Notes: generated from the letters alone by a model not told the origin. A stretch of DNA of 64,000 bases from JAVBNW01 sp031551255 (GCA_031551255.1 JAVBNW010000045.1:111261-175260); one strand, 5' to 3'; numbered from the stretch's first letter, positions 26,025 through 34,706 are shown. Numbers and translations are program-made.

Positions 26025-26881
26025 CGGACGATTTGGCAGGCGGATAAACGCTTATTTGCGTATCCGTGCATTTTCGAATCTGCATGGGGCCTTATGGCGA
26101 AACTGAACAATGAATCGATGGCAGTATCGGCAGGAAATTGCCACATCGCTTTCCCATGCCCTTTGGCATTGCCCCTACAATACCATGCGTTTCCAGATAA
26201 TACTATTAGAACATACATAGGAATGCTATCTAAAAATAGGCCCGGCCAAGTGAAAGGCGGGTGCATCTTTTGCGGAAGAAGAAAGGTGGAGCGGTTGATG
26301 CCGCGTTTCCACCGGCTCTTTCTTCGCCTGCAATCGCCCAAGCATTCGCTATGCAATTCTTATATTAAGATTTGACGGCATACAAGAACCGGGATGGCGG
26401 CAAGCTTAAGGATCCCTTCCGGCCCGTTCACAGCTATACGTACAACACCGAAGGGACCGCCGAATCGGCCAGGCCTCTGACCTTCGGGCACGCAATCCGC
26501 TTTTTTAGCATAGTGGACAGGTCCATAAAAAAGCAAAATTGGCTTATAAGTCCTATAGAACAGTTTGATGCTATAATCTTGTATGCCTAAAACAGGGAAA
26601 GTGATTGTCGAAAGGAGGGGGAGCGGCCACCCGTCGCGTGGGACAGGCTATAGCGCGGCTTACAGGAAGACGCAAGAGCGGTATCTGAGCCAAATAATTC
26701 TAATAGACCAAATAATTTTCTTTTAGAAGCATTGAAGCTGCAAACAAACGAGGACACAGGCGAGGGAGGCCTCCCGTCCAAATGATTCTTATGGAGCAAT
26801 TCAATGACTAATGGAATTGTTCGCCAAAAACAAAGCCGCCCCTGAAGGAGCGGCTCAAAGGTGCAGGCGACCGGGCAAGCA
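26025..26881. other. Long intergenic region
   Basis: 857 nt. Short ORFs on both strands lack ribosome binding sites and recognisable domains. AT-rich patches lie near 26190-26240 and 26690-26730. The right end holds the terminator of the gene at 26882. No RNA gene was recognised. Confidence 0.5.
26834..26855 (-). terminator. Terminator of the anti-sigma-like gene
   Basis: Minus strand: a 9-bp stem AGCCGCTCC/GGGGCGGCT with a TTCA loop, followed by TTGTTTTT. It lies 26 nt past the stop codon. Confidence 0.75.
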
Positions 26882-27547
26882 TTACTGCGGCTGTAGCGTT
26901 TGCAAAAGCTCGACGAAGGCGTCCATATCCGTACAATCGGTGGAAATGACGTAGCCGCGGCCGCCGTAGTCAAAGCCTGCTACAGTGCTACCGACGTCGC
27001 GCGTCAACAGCGCCGATGCGTCGATCGTGCGCAAATGAACTTGTCGCATCTCGAGAAACTCGCCGGATGTAATCGAACTTTCTAAATTGGCCTGCCGCAC
27101 CACGGATATGTTAAATCCATTCCATTGGTACATTTCCGCTGAATAAATATCCGAAAGCTTCTGGTCGATAAGCTTGGCCTCTTCGCTTGCAAACCGGAGC
27201 AGTCCGGCTTCCGGGTCGTATGTTACCTTCTGCGTGTTGACCAACATCATGCCGAAGTTCGCGCGCAGCGGGGGCACCAGCCCCACTACCAGCGCGAACG
27301 CCACGATCAACGTGGCCGCGACGGCCACCGCCCTGTAGGCAAGTTTTCGCTTCTGATCGCCGCGCTTGTTGCGGGCCCTGTGCGCTTCGCTTACGACATC
27401 CACCGCGTGCAGCGCGGGCCTCATGGATGCGACGAAGGCCTCGCGGTCCGGCGGGGTCACGTCCTTCACGAACCAATCGCTGTGGCGGAGCACGTAGTTC
27501 CGCAGCGCTTCGTCCTGCTGTCGTTCGTTTTGCCGATTGGGCTTCAT
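26882..27547 (-). CDS. Single-pass membrane protein, anti-sigma-like
   Basis: 221 aa. About 70 cytoplasmic residues (DEALRNYVLRHSDWFVKDVTPPDREAF) are followed by one membrane helix (VAVAATLIVAFALVVGLVPPL) and an outer domain of about 120 residues ending YGGRGYVISTDCTDMDAFVELLQTL. This layout resembles the DUF4367/anti-sigma type, but the zinc motif of ZAS anti-sigma factors is absent and no sigma factor gene is adjacent. GGAGG supports the ATG. It is divergent from the secreted protein at 27766. Confidence 0.7.
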   Translation of the reverse strand: MKPNRQNERQQDEALRNYVLRHSDWFVKDVTPPDREAFVASMRPALHAVDVVSEAHRARNKRGDQKRKLAYRAVAVAATLIVAFALVVGLVPPLRANFGMMLVNTQKVTYDPEAGLLRFASEEAKLIDQKLSDIYSAEMYQWNGFNISVVRQANLESSITSGEFLEMRQVHLRTIDASALLTRDVGSTVAGFDYGGRGYVISTDCTDMDAFVELLQTLQPQ

Positions 27548-27765
27548 GGCCGCCTCCTGTATCTTCGCACAGTGATTCTACTGCTTACAGATCGTAAAAA
27601 TTCACTCGTGGGACATGTTTTTGGTGGAATTTACCTGTCATTCACGAGGGAATTCATGGAAGTATGCAAAAAATGTTGGCGCCGTGGTGTCGGAAATCGT
27701 CGAATTCTGTCCCATACCGAAACTTTTCGCCTCTATATGCCACGCAATTCCAAGGAGGGTATAAA

Positions 27766-28275
27766 ATGACAAAGAACCGCACCCTGAAAGTGATCGCTTC
27801 TCTCGCGCTGGCCGTCTCGCTGGTGGTTATGTATCCGCTCAGCGCGTTGTCCGCCGATCTGCCCGAGATCCCGGAAACCCCGGACGCGGAAGTCGTCGAA
27901 GAGATCGTCGACGGCGGCCTGGTAGGCCCCGAAGAGCCGGTCCTCCAAGCGGCCGCTCTGGGCGGCGGCATGTCCATCCAGTCGATCACAAAGTCGGTCA
28001 CGCTGAGCAAGGATTCGTCCAGCAGCGTGAGGATCAGCGGCTACCTATCGCTCATGCCTTCTCAAAGCGTCACATACACCATTTTCCTCAAAAAGCTGGT
28101 GGGCGGCTCGTGGCAGCCCTTCCTCAGCTACCCGATGTCCGGAAGCGGCACATACGTCTCCTTCGATAAGTACCCGTCGGTGGACGTCGGCTACATCTAC
28201 ATGGTGGAAGTCGTCGGCACTGCTTCGGTTGATGGCGGCTTCAGCTTCAGCTCCTCCACCTTAGCCATGATGTAG
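27766..28275 (+). CDS. Small secreted protein
   Basis: 169 aa. AAGGAGG lies 6 nt before ATG 27766. A classic signal peptide (TLKVIASLALAVSLVVMYPLSALSA) is followed by an acidic Pro-rich linker and a beta-rich domain (SITKSVTLSKDSSSSVRISGY; TYTIFLKKLVGGSWQPFLSYP), perhaps an Ig-like fold. No family was recognised. It is divergent from the anti-sigma-like membrane protein 218 nt away, and joint control is possible but unproven. Confidence 0.75.
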   Translation: MTKNRTLKVIASLALAVSLVVMYPLSALSADLPEIPETPDAEVVEEIVDGGLVGPEEPVLQAAALGGGMSIQSITKSVTLSKDSSSSVRISGYLSLMPSQSVTYTIFLKKLVGGSWQPFLSYPMSGSGTYVSFDKYPSVDVGYIYMVEVVGTASVDGGFSFSSSTLAMM

Positions 28276-28650
28276 CGGCCCCTGCTTCCGGTGGCCCAGG
28301 CCGCCCGGAGCGGCCGCGTTACCAAAACCCCGCCGCGGCCCCTGGCGACCGCCCGCCCCTTGATCTATCATCAGAGGCGGAACGAGTACTTCGCATCGCG
28401 GCGCATAGGCTCCCGTCTATTATATCGCGACGGGAAGCCGTGAACAATAGCCTTCCGCCCGAATCGGGCACGAAAGCGCTTATGTCTTGCCACGCGGGCT
28501 TGTATGGTTCCCATATCGAGGCCCTATGAACCCCTTATCGTATCTGTATTGCCTTTCATATTTTTACGCAATTCTTATGGAGCCTCTATCGATTCTTTAT
28601 CGTACCTCTATTGGGCCCCTGCCCCCCATGTTCATAGCGGGGGGCCGCAT

Positions 28651-28680
28651 AACCGGGAGGCTATTACAAGCCTCCCGGTT
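28651..28680 (+). terminator. Perfect 11-bp hairpin
   Basis: AACCGGGAGGC (28651-28661) and GCCTCCCGGTT (28670-28680), followed by TCATTG. It is distant (375 nt) from the secreted-protein stop, so its gene is unclear. Confidence 0.5.
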
Positions 28681-28706
28681 TCATTGACGGCATGGGGGTA
28701 CAACGA

Positions 28707-28761
28707 CACGGGGGGTACGCGTACCCCCCGTGAGCCCCCCGCCGAGGTGGCACGACGGGGA
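28707..28761. repeat. Interspersed palindromic repeat, copy B
   Basis: Positions 28707-28732 form a perfect 26-nt palindrome centred on ACGCGT. The downstream flank (AGCCCCCCGCCGAGGTGGC, then ACGACG) matches copy A at 4622. Confidence 0.7.
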
Positions 28762-28802
28762 GCATACGACGGATGGTTGGCAAAGCCCCTTCCCGGCAAG
28801 CA

Positions 28803-28830
28803 AAAGGGACGCCTATGAGGGCGTCCCTTT
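28803..28830 (-). terminator. Terminator of the oxidoreductase/epimerase operon
   Basis: Perfect 11-bp stem (28803-28813 with 28820-28830) with a 6-nt loop, 24 nt past the stop at 28854. On the minus strand it ends in CCCTTTTG. Confidence 0.75.
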
Positions 28831-28853
28831 CGAGTCGCGGATGCTTTTTTGCC

Positions 28854-30056
28854 CTAAAAGTCCAACGAGGCCTCGGCAACCGCGCCGAAGAAGCCGTGCG
28901 CGAGCGGCGCGGGGCGCTCGGGGCGGGAGCGCATGGTAAACACGCCCGCGTTCGTCTGCGAATTTTCCTCGATGGCGGAGATGATCTCCACCGTGTGCAG
29001 CGCAAGCTCGGCGCTGGAACGGTGCGGCCTGCCCCTGCGGATGGCCCACGCCATATCCGCAACCGCGATGCCGCGGTGGCTGTTGTGGCAGGGCTCGCGC
29101 TTGCCGCTCTTGGCGGGGATGGCCGGATCCTCGTCGCTGTAGGCGTGGGTGAAAGGCATTTTGAAGGAGCCCTCGTTGCCGATGCGCGTAAGGTATACGT
29201 AATTGCCAAAGCCGCCGAAGCAGTTCGGATCCGGGCACACGAGCGTGCCCTTTGTTCCGAAGATCTCCACCCGCGGAATCTCCGGCCCGAAGCCCTCGGC
29301 GCATAGCACCAGGTTGCCGTAGCAGCCGTTTTCGAACTCCAGGCAGCCCATCAGCGTGCTCGCGCCGGTGCTGGGCACGATTGGCTGCTTGTACTTGGGG
29401 TTGAGCGGGTTTTCGTACACGTGCTTGTCGTAAAAGCGCGCGTAGCCCGATGCGCGATTAACCGGCCCGAGCAGCGCCACCAGCGCGTTGATGTAGTAGC
29501 CGCCCATGTCGTAGGTGATGGTGGAGCCCTTTTTGCCGAAAGGGGAATCCTCCGGCGGCAAAAACGGGCGGGTAGCCGCGCCGTAGCCGCGGATGCAGAT
29601 GGCCTGTGCGCAGATCGGGTCGCCGATCCAGCCGTCGTCGATCAACTTGCGGGCCGTCTGGTACGCGGAGCCCAGGTAGATATCCGGCGCGCAGCCCAAT
29701 CGCAAGCCCTTGGAGGCCGCCAGATCCACATTCGCCTTCGCCTCTTCGTACGAGCCGCCCAGGGATTTTTCGGAGTACGCGTGCTTGCCTGCGCTAAGGA
29801 TCATCTCCGTCACCCTGGTGTGGTTGAAGATCTCCGTGGTGTTCAACACGATTTCGATTTCGGGGTCGCCAAGGATCTCTTCGGTGGTCATCTGCTTTAC
29901 GCCGAACAGCTCGGCGCGGGCCTTGCTTTTTTCGGGGATCAGATCCGAACAGCCGACGAAGTCGACGATCTTAAATTGGGTGGTGAGCGTGTTCATATAC
30001 GTGTAACTGATGTTGCCCGAGCCGATCAGCGCAACCTTGACGGGTTTCACATCCAT
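28854..30056 (-). CDS. Gfo/Idh/MocA family oxidoreductase
   Basis: 400 aa NAD(P)-dependent sugar or polyol dehydrogenase. A Rossmann fold opens the protein (VALIGSGNISYTYM; VGCSDLIPEKS), the EKP-type motif appears as SEKSLGGSYEEA, and the substrate domain has YDMGGYYINALVALLGP. Its substrate is not known. It is the last gene of a cluster after three TIM-barrel epimerases (gap 25 nt), so it probably oxidises or reduces the sugar those enzymes convert. GGAGG supports the start. Confidence 0.88.
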   Translation of the reverse strand: MDVKPVKVALIGSGNISYTYMNTLTTQFKIVDFVGCSDLIPEKSKARAELFGVKQMTTEEILGDPEIEIVLNTTEIFNHTRVTEMILSAGKHAYSEKSLGGSYEEAKANVDLAASKGLRLGCAPDIYLGSAYQTARKLIDDGWIGDPICAQAICIRGYGAATRPFLPPEDSPFGKKGSTITYDMGGYYINALVALLGPVNRASGYARFYDKHVYENPLNPKYKQPIVPSTGASTLMGCLEFENGCYGNLVLCAEGFGPEIPRVEIFGTKGTLVCPDPNCFGGFGNYVYLTRIGNEGSFKMPFTHAYSDEDPAIPAKSGKREPCHNSHRGIAVADMAWAIRRGRPHRSSAELALHTVEIISAIEENSQTNAGVFTMRSRPERPAPLAHGFFGAVAEASLDF

Positions 30057-30081
30057 AAGCTTTCCTCCGCTCTCCCTCTTT

Positions 30082-30891
30082 TTACGCGGTCATGGCCTTC
30101 AGGTTCGTAAGGCTCAGTTCAATGGATTCGTACGGCGGGCGCTGCGTCTTATCCTGCTCCACCGAGCACCAGGCGATGTTTTGCGCCTCGCACTCGGCGA
30201 TGATGCCCGGCCAGTTCAGGTTGCCCTCGCCCACTTCCATGAACAGCTTGTGCGTGCACTCCAGGAACGTGTGATCGGAATACGGGTCGATGCCGTAATC
30301 CTTAAAGTGCACCATGTACATGCGTCCCTTGAGCTTTTTCAGCCATGTGATTACGTGGCCGCCGCCGGCCTGCAGCCAGTGGGTGTCGGGCTCGAAGAAC
30401 ACATATCTTTCGTCCGTACCCTCCACGATCTGCTCAAGGAGGGTCTTGCCGTTGATTTTCGTGAAATCCACCGCGTGGTTGTGGTAGCTCAGGTGCACGC
30501 CGCCCTGTTCCATCAAAATCTTGCCCGCGCGGTTGAGGCAGCCGATGAACCGTTCAAGCTCCCACGGGTTGCCCAGCACCACCGGGGGCATGTTGGATAC
30601 CATGATGTTCTTCGCGCCGAGTACCCTGCATTCTTCGAGCTGCTTGGAAAAGTCGTCCCCCTCGAGCTCCGGATAGCGAAGCCCGTTTGCCGATACGACC
30701 GTCAGCCCGATTTTCTGCATATAGTCGCGGTATTCCTCGTTGGAAAAGCCCTGCGGCGTGCCCATTTCTATGCCCTCATAGCCGATGGCCTTCACCCGCC
30801 ACAGAAGGGTTTGGATGTCGTTTTTATACGTAAGCTCCGTGGGCTTGGAGCGGTAGGCCCCAAGCGCTATAGGCGCCAGAGATATTTTCAT
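30082..30891 (-). CDS. Sugar phosphate isomerase/epimerase, paralogue 1
   Basis: 269 aa TIM barrel of the AP_endonuc_2 (xylose isomerase-like) family. Metal ligands are seen in YHNHAVDF, PDTHW and MVHFKDYG. Closely related to the genes at 30921 and 31728 (shared patterns YHNHxxxF, DTHW, HxKDY). Expected to move a keto group or epimerise a sugar or inositol derivative with a divalent metal. GAAGGAGG precedes the ATG. It is in the same transcript as its neighbours (gaps 25 and 29 nt). Confidence 0.85.
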   Translation of the reverse strand: MKISLAPIALGAYRSKPTELTYKNDIQTLLWRVKAIGYEGIEMGTPQGFSNEEYRDYMQKIGLTVVSANGLRYPELEGDDFSKQLEECRVLGAKNIMVSNMPPVVLGNPWELERFIGCLNRAGKILMEQGGVHLSYHNHAVDFTKINGKTLLEQIVEGTDERYVFFEPDTHWLQAGGGHVITWLKKLKGRMYMVHFKDYGIDPYSDHTFLECTHKLFMEVGEGNLNWPGIIAECEAQNIAWCSVEQDKTQRPPYESIELSLTNLKAMTA

Positions 30892-30920
30892 TTTTGTGCC
30901 TCCTTCGGATGGCGTTTTCG

Positions 30921-31703
30921 CTACCGGACGCCCAGGCTAAGCATGGCGTCGATGCTGATTTTGAGGCTGTCGAACTCGGAGCCGGGCGTCCTGTCCTGCT
31001 CTATCAAATACCATTCTACGCCCGCCTCGCGGCACGCGTCGATGACCGGCGGCCAGTTGATGTTGCCCTGCCCGACTTCGGCGTAGCGCTTGGGCACGAA
31101 GCCCATGCCGCCGTCCTCGGCCTTCCAGTCGATCGCATAATCCTTAAAGTGGACGATCGGAATGCGGTTCTTCACTTTGAGAATCCACTGCGCGGGGTCG
31201 CCGCCCGCGGCGCTTACCCAGTGGGTGTCGATTTCGAAGAGCACGGCCTCCGGGTCGGTCTCCTCGATCAGAATGGCCATGCCCGCCTTGCCGTCAAGTT
31301 CTGGAAAGTTGCGAAACTCCTGGCTGTGGTTATGGTATTGTAGGCGGAAACCCGCCGCCTTGAACGGCCGGGAAAGCTCGTTGATCTGCTCGGCATATGC
31401 CTTAAAGCCATCCACAGAGTGCAGCATGTCTCCAGGGATGGACGGGATGCCCAGGATTTTTACGCCGTAGCGGCTCGCGCTTTCCATCGCCTCGTCGGGC
31501 TTGGAAAGATCGCCGTACGCGTCGCAAACCTTAAGGTTATACTTCTTTAAAAGCTCTACATCTTTATCGATGCCCAGCCGCCTGCCTAGGCCGCTTTCGA
31601 CGCCGTCGTACCCCAGGGCCGCGATTTTTGCATAGGTATCCTCTACCTGCTTGGCGGTGTAGGTATGAAAGCGCACCGTGTAGCCAACTACTCCGATCGG
31701 CAT
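30921..31703 (-). CDS. Sugar phosphate isomerase/epimerase, paralogue 2
   Basis: 260 aa of the same TIM-barrel family. Ligand motifs are YHNHSQEF, IDTHWVSAAGGD and IVHFKDYA. Its N-terminus (GVVGYTVRFHTYTAKQ) differs from the other two copies. GAGGAGG supports the ATG at 31703. The three copies side by side suggest successive steps on the same sugar or a multi-subunit enzyme; this is inference. Confidence 0.85.
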   Translation of the reverse strand: MPIGVVGYTVRFHTYTAKQVEDTYAKIAALGYDGVESGLGRRLGIDKDVELLKKYNLKVCDAYGDLSKPDEAMESASRYGVKILGIPSIPGDMLHSVDGFKAYAEQINELSRPFKAAGFRLQYHNHSQEFRNFPELDGKAGMAILIEETDPEAVLFEIDTHWVSAAGGDPAQWILKVKNRIPIVHFKDYAIDWKAEDGGMGFVPKRYAEVGQGNINWPPVIDACREAGVEWYLIEQDRTPGSEFDSLKISIDAMLSLGVR

Positions 31704-31727
31704 GTGTATTCCTCCTCTTACTTACAT

Positions 31728-32519
31728 TTATAGGCCGAAGGACTTGAGCGCCTTGAAAGATTCCTCCGCGCACACGAACGGATCCTGGCCGTAGGTGTTG
31801 TCTTGCTCGACGATGAAGGACTTTACGCCGTTTGCAAGCGCGGTTTCGATGATCTGCGGCCACGCAAGGTTGCCGCCGCCGATCTGAGAAAACTGCTTTT
31901 CCGTGTCTCCGATGCCGGTTAAATAGTTGGCGGGAGCGAGCCTGTAATCCTTTACGTGCAGATATTGCAGGCGACCGTTGCATTTTTTTATCCACTCGAG
32001 GATGTCTCCGCCGCCGGACTGCACCCAGTGCGTATCCAGCAGGAAGTGCACCGCCGAAGGATCGAGCCCTTCGTACAGAAGATCCATGCCCGTCTTGCCG
32101 TCTTTAAACCTGCGGAATTCCTGCGCGTGGTTGTGGTAGGCCAGGTATACGCCGTCCTTAGCGAGCGCGCGGCCGACTTTGTTCATAAGATCGATCGCGC
32201 GCAGGTAGCCTTCCCTGTCCGCGCGCATTTCGGTGGGCATGGTGCCGATCATGATCTCGTCGCAGCCAAACGCATGGCAGTTTTCGATAAATTTTTCAGG
32301 CTCTTTCTCGAGCGCATCGAGCGATGCGCCAAAGCAGCTCATTTCGAGGCCCAAGCCGTCAAGCAGCGCCTTGTGCTCGGCGATGCTAAGATCCGCGGCC
32401 GGGCCTCCCTGTATCGAGCGGTAGCCGATATCCCGAAGCTTTTTTAGTTTTTCCGCATATGGCAACGGAGAAGAGCGGACGGTAAAGAGAATGATGGAGA
32501 TCTTTTCTTTTTCCGGCAT
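31728..32519 (-). CDS. Sugar phosphate isomerase/epimerase, paralogue 3
   Basis: 263 aa of the same family. Motifs are YHNHAQEF, LDTHWVQSGGGD and YLHVKDYR. It is the first of the three epimerases in transcription order. Its upstream gap to the aldolase gene (132 nt) contains a terminator-like hairpin, so it may be read both from the aldolase promoter and on its own. AAAGGGG lies before the ATG. Confidence 0.85.
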   Translation of the reverse strand: MPEKEKISIILFTVRSSPLPYAEKLKKLRDIGYRSIQGGPAADLSIAEHKALLDGLGLEMSCFGASLDALEKEPEKFIENCHAFGCDEIMIGTMPTEMRADREGYLRAIDLMNKVGRALAKDGVYLAYHNHAQEFRRFKDGKTGMDLLYEGLDPSAVHFLLDTHWVQSGGGDILEWIKKCNGRLQYLHVKDYRLAPANYLTGIGDTEKQFSQIGGGNLAWPQIIETALANGVKSFIVEQDNTYGQDPFVCAEESFKALKSFGL

Positions 32520-32618
32520 GCTGTCGCCCCTTTCTCGTCATGCCTACCCGCGTCGCCGCGACGATCCTTTTTGGTTGTAAAAGGCGGGCGAAGGCGCAAA
32601 CAGGCTTTCATAAAAACA

Positions 32619-32642
32619 TGCCGCCGAAACGAACCGGCGGCA
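32619..32642 (-). terminator. Hairpin between aldolase and epimerase genes
   Basis: Minus strand: TGCCGCC/GGCGGCA with a 10-nt loop, followed by TGTTTTTATG. It may end or attenuate the aldolase transcript within the cluster. Confidence 0.6.
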
Positions 32643-32651
32643 AAATGATGA

Positions 32652-33530
32652 CTATTCTTCGGTGCTTTGTTCGTCGTTGCCCACATTTTTCCCGTCGCAA
32701 GCGGCCTTTGCCTTGCCCGCGGAACCCGTAATATCAAACAGCTTCAGCACAAATTCTTTGACGGCCAGGGATTGGGCCGGGTAGAATTGGTGCACCTTGT
32801 TGCCGCTAAAATCGCCGGTGCGCGCTACGTTGACGAGCGAACCCAAGATGTCGGTGACGACGTTGACCTTGGCGATGCCCATCGTGCAGGCCCTGTGGAT
32901 GTTGTCGTCGCCCGAGCCGGAGCCGCCGTGCATCACCAGCGGCTTGCCGCACGCGGCGTCGATATCGGCGAGGCGCTCAAAATCGAGCTTCGGGGTGCCC
33001 ACGTAGGTGCCGTGCGCGGTGCCGATTGCCACTGCGAGCGCGTCGCAGCCAGTTTCGGCGAAGAAGCTCTTGGCTTCTTTAGGGTCGGTAAGCATGGAGA
33101 TGCCGTCCACCGCGTAATTGTCGCCGCGCCCTACGTGCCCAAGCTCCGCCTCGATGCTGACCCCCGCTGCATGGGCGACTTCGGCCAGCAACTTCACCTG
33201 CGCCACGTTGTCGGCATAGGGCAAAGTGGATCGATCCGCCATGATGCCTGTGCAATAGGTGCGGATGCCCATCACGCAATCTTCAAAGCTGGGGCTGTGA
33301 TCCAGGCACAGTGCGATGGGGATGTTCACTTGCTGGGCGTAATATTTGACGATGCTGTGGGAAAACTCCGGGTCGCCCCGGTTGTTCGTCAAAAAGATGA
33401 CCGGAGAGTTGGCCTGTACGGCCGCCTCAATGGCCGCCCTGATCAAAATTTCGTTATAGCCGGGTACGGCGGGTACGCCGTACTTGCCCGCGTGGGCGAC
33501 ATCAAGGATTTCCTTCATTGGTACAAACAT
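32652..33530 (-). CDS. Class II ketose-bisphosphate aldolase family protein
   Basis: 292 aa zinc-dependent aldolase. The zinc and active-site motifs are LCLDHSPSFEDC, EAELGHVG, AIGTAHGTY and VMHGGSGSGDDNI; the last is the phosphate-binding loop. The family includes fructose-bisphosphate aldolase and the IolJ type of inositol breakdown. Because its partners are epimerases and a Gfo/Idh/MocA enzyme, a catabolic aldolase is more likely than a glycolytic one. AGGAGG lies upstream of ATG 33530. First gene of the cluster. Confidence 0.88.
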   Translation of the reverse strand: MFVPMKEILDVAHAGKYGVPAVPGYNEILIRAAIEAAVQANSPVIFLTNNRGDPEFSHSIVKYYAQQVNIPIALCLDHSPSFEDCVMGIRTYCTGIMADRSTLPYADNVAQVKLLAEVAHAAGVSIEAELGHVGRGDNYAVDGISMLTDPKEAKSFFAETGCDALAVAIGTAHGTYVGTPKLDFERLADIDAACGKPLVMHGGSGSGDDNIHRACTMGIAKVNVVTDILGSLVNVARTGDFSGNKVHQFYPAQSLAVKEFVLKLFDITGSAGKAKAACDGKNVGNDEQSTEE

Positions 33531-33887
33531 AGTCTTTCTTCCTCCTACTTCCCTCTGTTAAGGGCCTGAGCATGCCTCTTGGCGGATGCAAACAAAGCCC
33601 TCGGTCTTTCTCCTAACAAAACCAAGCCTATTGTATCACGCCGACCGACGGGTTCCTAGTGTTCTGACATAGATAAAAGTCGAGATTTCTATCGACGGAT
33701 TTTGCCGGTAGGGAAGCGGCGCCGGTGCGCGAAGCTTCTATCAGCCTACGGTTTAAGCTTTTTTTATAGTCTCGACGATGCCTTTAGGCAAAATTGAAAT
33801 CGAGCGGGCCTCAATGCACGCATTTTCTCGCCGGACATATGATGTTGTTGTAGCCCACCCCCCATCCCAGGCAAAGGAGGAATATCC
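33531..33887. other. Divergent intergenic region
   Basis: 357 nt between the aldolase cluster and the spore-type gene. It contains the SigK-like promoter at 33817-33843 and a small GTCGA/TCGAC hairpin near 33680. Nothing else was recognised. Confidence 0.5.
33817..33843 (+). promoter_or_regulatory. Candidate SigK/SigE-type promoter
   Basis: CACG at 33817 (core AC at 33818-33819) and CATATGAT at 33836, with 16 nt between AC and CATA. This fits the mother-cell sigma pattern (AC, CATAnnnT). It lies 45 nt before the gene at 33888. Confidence 0.4.
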
Positions 33888-34523
33888 ATGTCGTTCTACT
33901 CGTACAAGAACTGCAACACGTCCCTGTGTCCCGGAACCATCGCCGGGGATTGCCTCAACGGCCTAAACGAAAAGGTTTGCGTACAGGTGAAAAAGGTGTA
34001 CGATTCCTGCCTGCAGCAGACGCAGCTGGATGACTACAAGATTACCGTCACCTCCGTGGCGGCCCTGTGCCCCGGCCAGACGCCCCCCAGCATCACGCCC
34101 CCTGTGCAGTTTGAAAGCTGCCGCTCGGCGGGTATCGAGGGCATCATCCGCAACCTTACCATCGACAGGCTGTGCGACCGCCCCAACTTTGCCCGCGTGC
34201 GTGCGGATATCGACATCCCCGTCGACATTCTCTTTAGCGACGCGAACTGCCGTGAGGGCATCGCCAGGGGCGTTGTCACCGTCCACCGCGACGTGCTGCT
34301 GTTCATCCCCGAGGAATCCATCGTGCCCTTTACCATCGAGACGCTCGTGAGCGCCATCTGCGTGTCCGGCAAGTACATAGGAGACAACATCTTCCAGGTG
34401 ACCATATGCGTCACTATCATCCTCAAGGTGTTGGCCGAGGTCGAAATCCTGATTCCGTCGTACGGCTTCTGCCCGATTCCGCCCTGCGAGGAGTTCGCCG
34501 AGAACGTTTACGATGCAATATGA
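33888..34523 (+). CDS. Cys-rich protein, probably spore-associated
   Basis: 211 aa with cysteines along its length (CNTSLCPG, DCLNG, EKVCVQVKKVYDSCLQQ, ESCRSAG, GFCPIPPCEEF). No signal peptide. The central part is beta-rich (ARVRADIDIPVDILFSD; VTVHRDVLLFIPEESI). It resembles uncharacterised Clostridial Cys-rich proteins thought to be spore coat or exosporium parts; this is resemblance plus the SigK-like promoter, not proof. GGAGG lies before the ATG. It is monocistronic with its own terminator and is the last chromosomal gene before the prophage. Confidence 0.7.
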   Translation: MSFYSYKNCNTSLCPGTIAGDCLNGLNEKVCVQVKKVYDSCLQQTQLDDYKITVTSVAALCPGQTPPSITPPVQFESCRSAGIEGIIRNLTIDRLCDRPNFARVRADIDIPVDILFSDANCREGIARGVVTVHRDVLLFIPEESIVPFTIETLVSAICVSGKYIGDNIFQVTICVTIILKVLAEVEILIPSYGFCPIPPCEEFAENVYDAI

Positions 34524-34564
34524 TATTCTAGCATGTTCTAACGTTAGCGCGTAAATTAGAAGAA

Positions 34565-34591
34565 ACCCTAGGGGCCAACAGGCCCTAGGGT
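34565..34591 (+). terminator. Terminator after the Cys-rich gene
   Basis: ACCCTAGGG...CCCTAGGGT stem with inner GCC/GGC, 42 nt past the stop, just before the prophage border. Confidence 0.65.
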
Positions 34592-34600
34592 AATCTGTTG

Positions 34601-34626
34601 TCTGGGCGAGAGGATTCGAACCTCCG
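34601..34626 (-). other. tRNA T-arm-like fragment, candidate attachment site
   Basis: On the minus strand CGGAGGTTCGAATCCTC then TCGCCCAGA reads as a T arm (GGAGG-TTCGAAT-CCTCT) plus 3' acceptor strand. No D arm or anticodon arm precedes it. This is what an integrase leaves when it uses the 3' end of a tRNA gene; the intact tRNA would lie at the other prophage end. Confidence 0.5.
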
Positions 34627-34706
34627 CTTATCTTACCTTAGCATGCCGAATGTGCCTATTTTGGACATATTTCGGTTGATGTATTGCCCGTATAAGCATT
34701 AGTTTT

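Larger units (their letters stand above)
28276..28853. other. Intergenic region with terminators and repeat
   Basis: 578 nt between convergent genes. It contains a perfect 11-bp hairpin, the second copy of the palindromic repeat, and the terminator of the oxidoreductase gene. No gene was recognised. Confidence 0.6.

Noticed and set aside
26094..26375. Plus-strand ORF of 93 aa in the long intergenic region
   Set aside because: No ribosome binding site and no domain.
30010..31086. Plus-strand ORFs opposite the epimerase genes, including 358 aa
   Set aside because: The minus-strand genes carry clear family motifs; these ORFs are their shadows.
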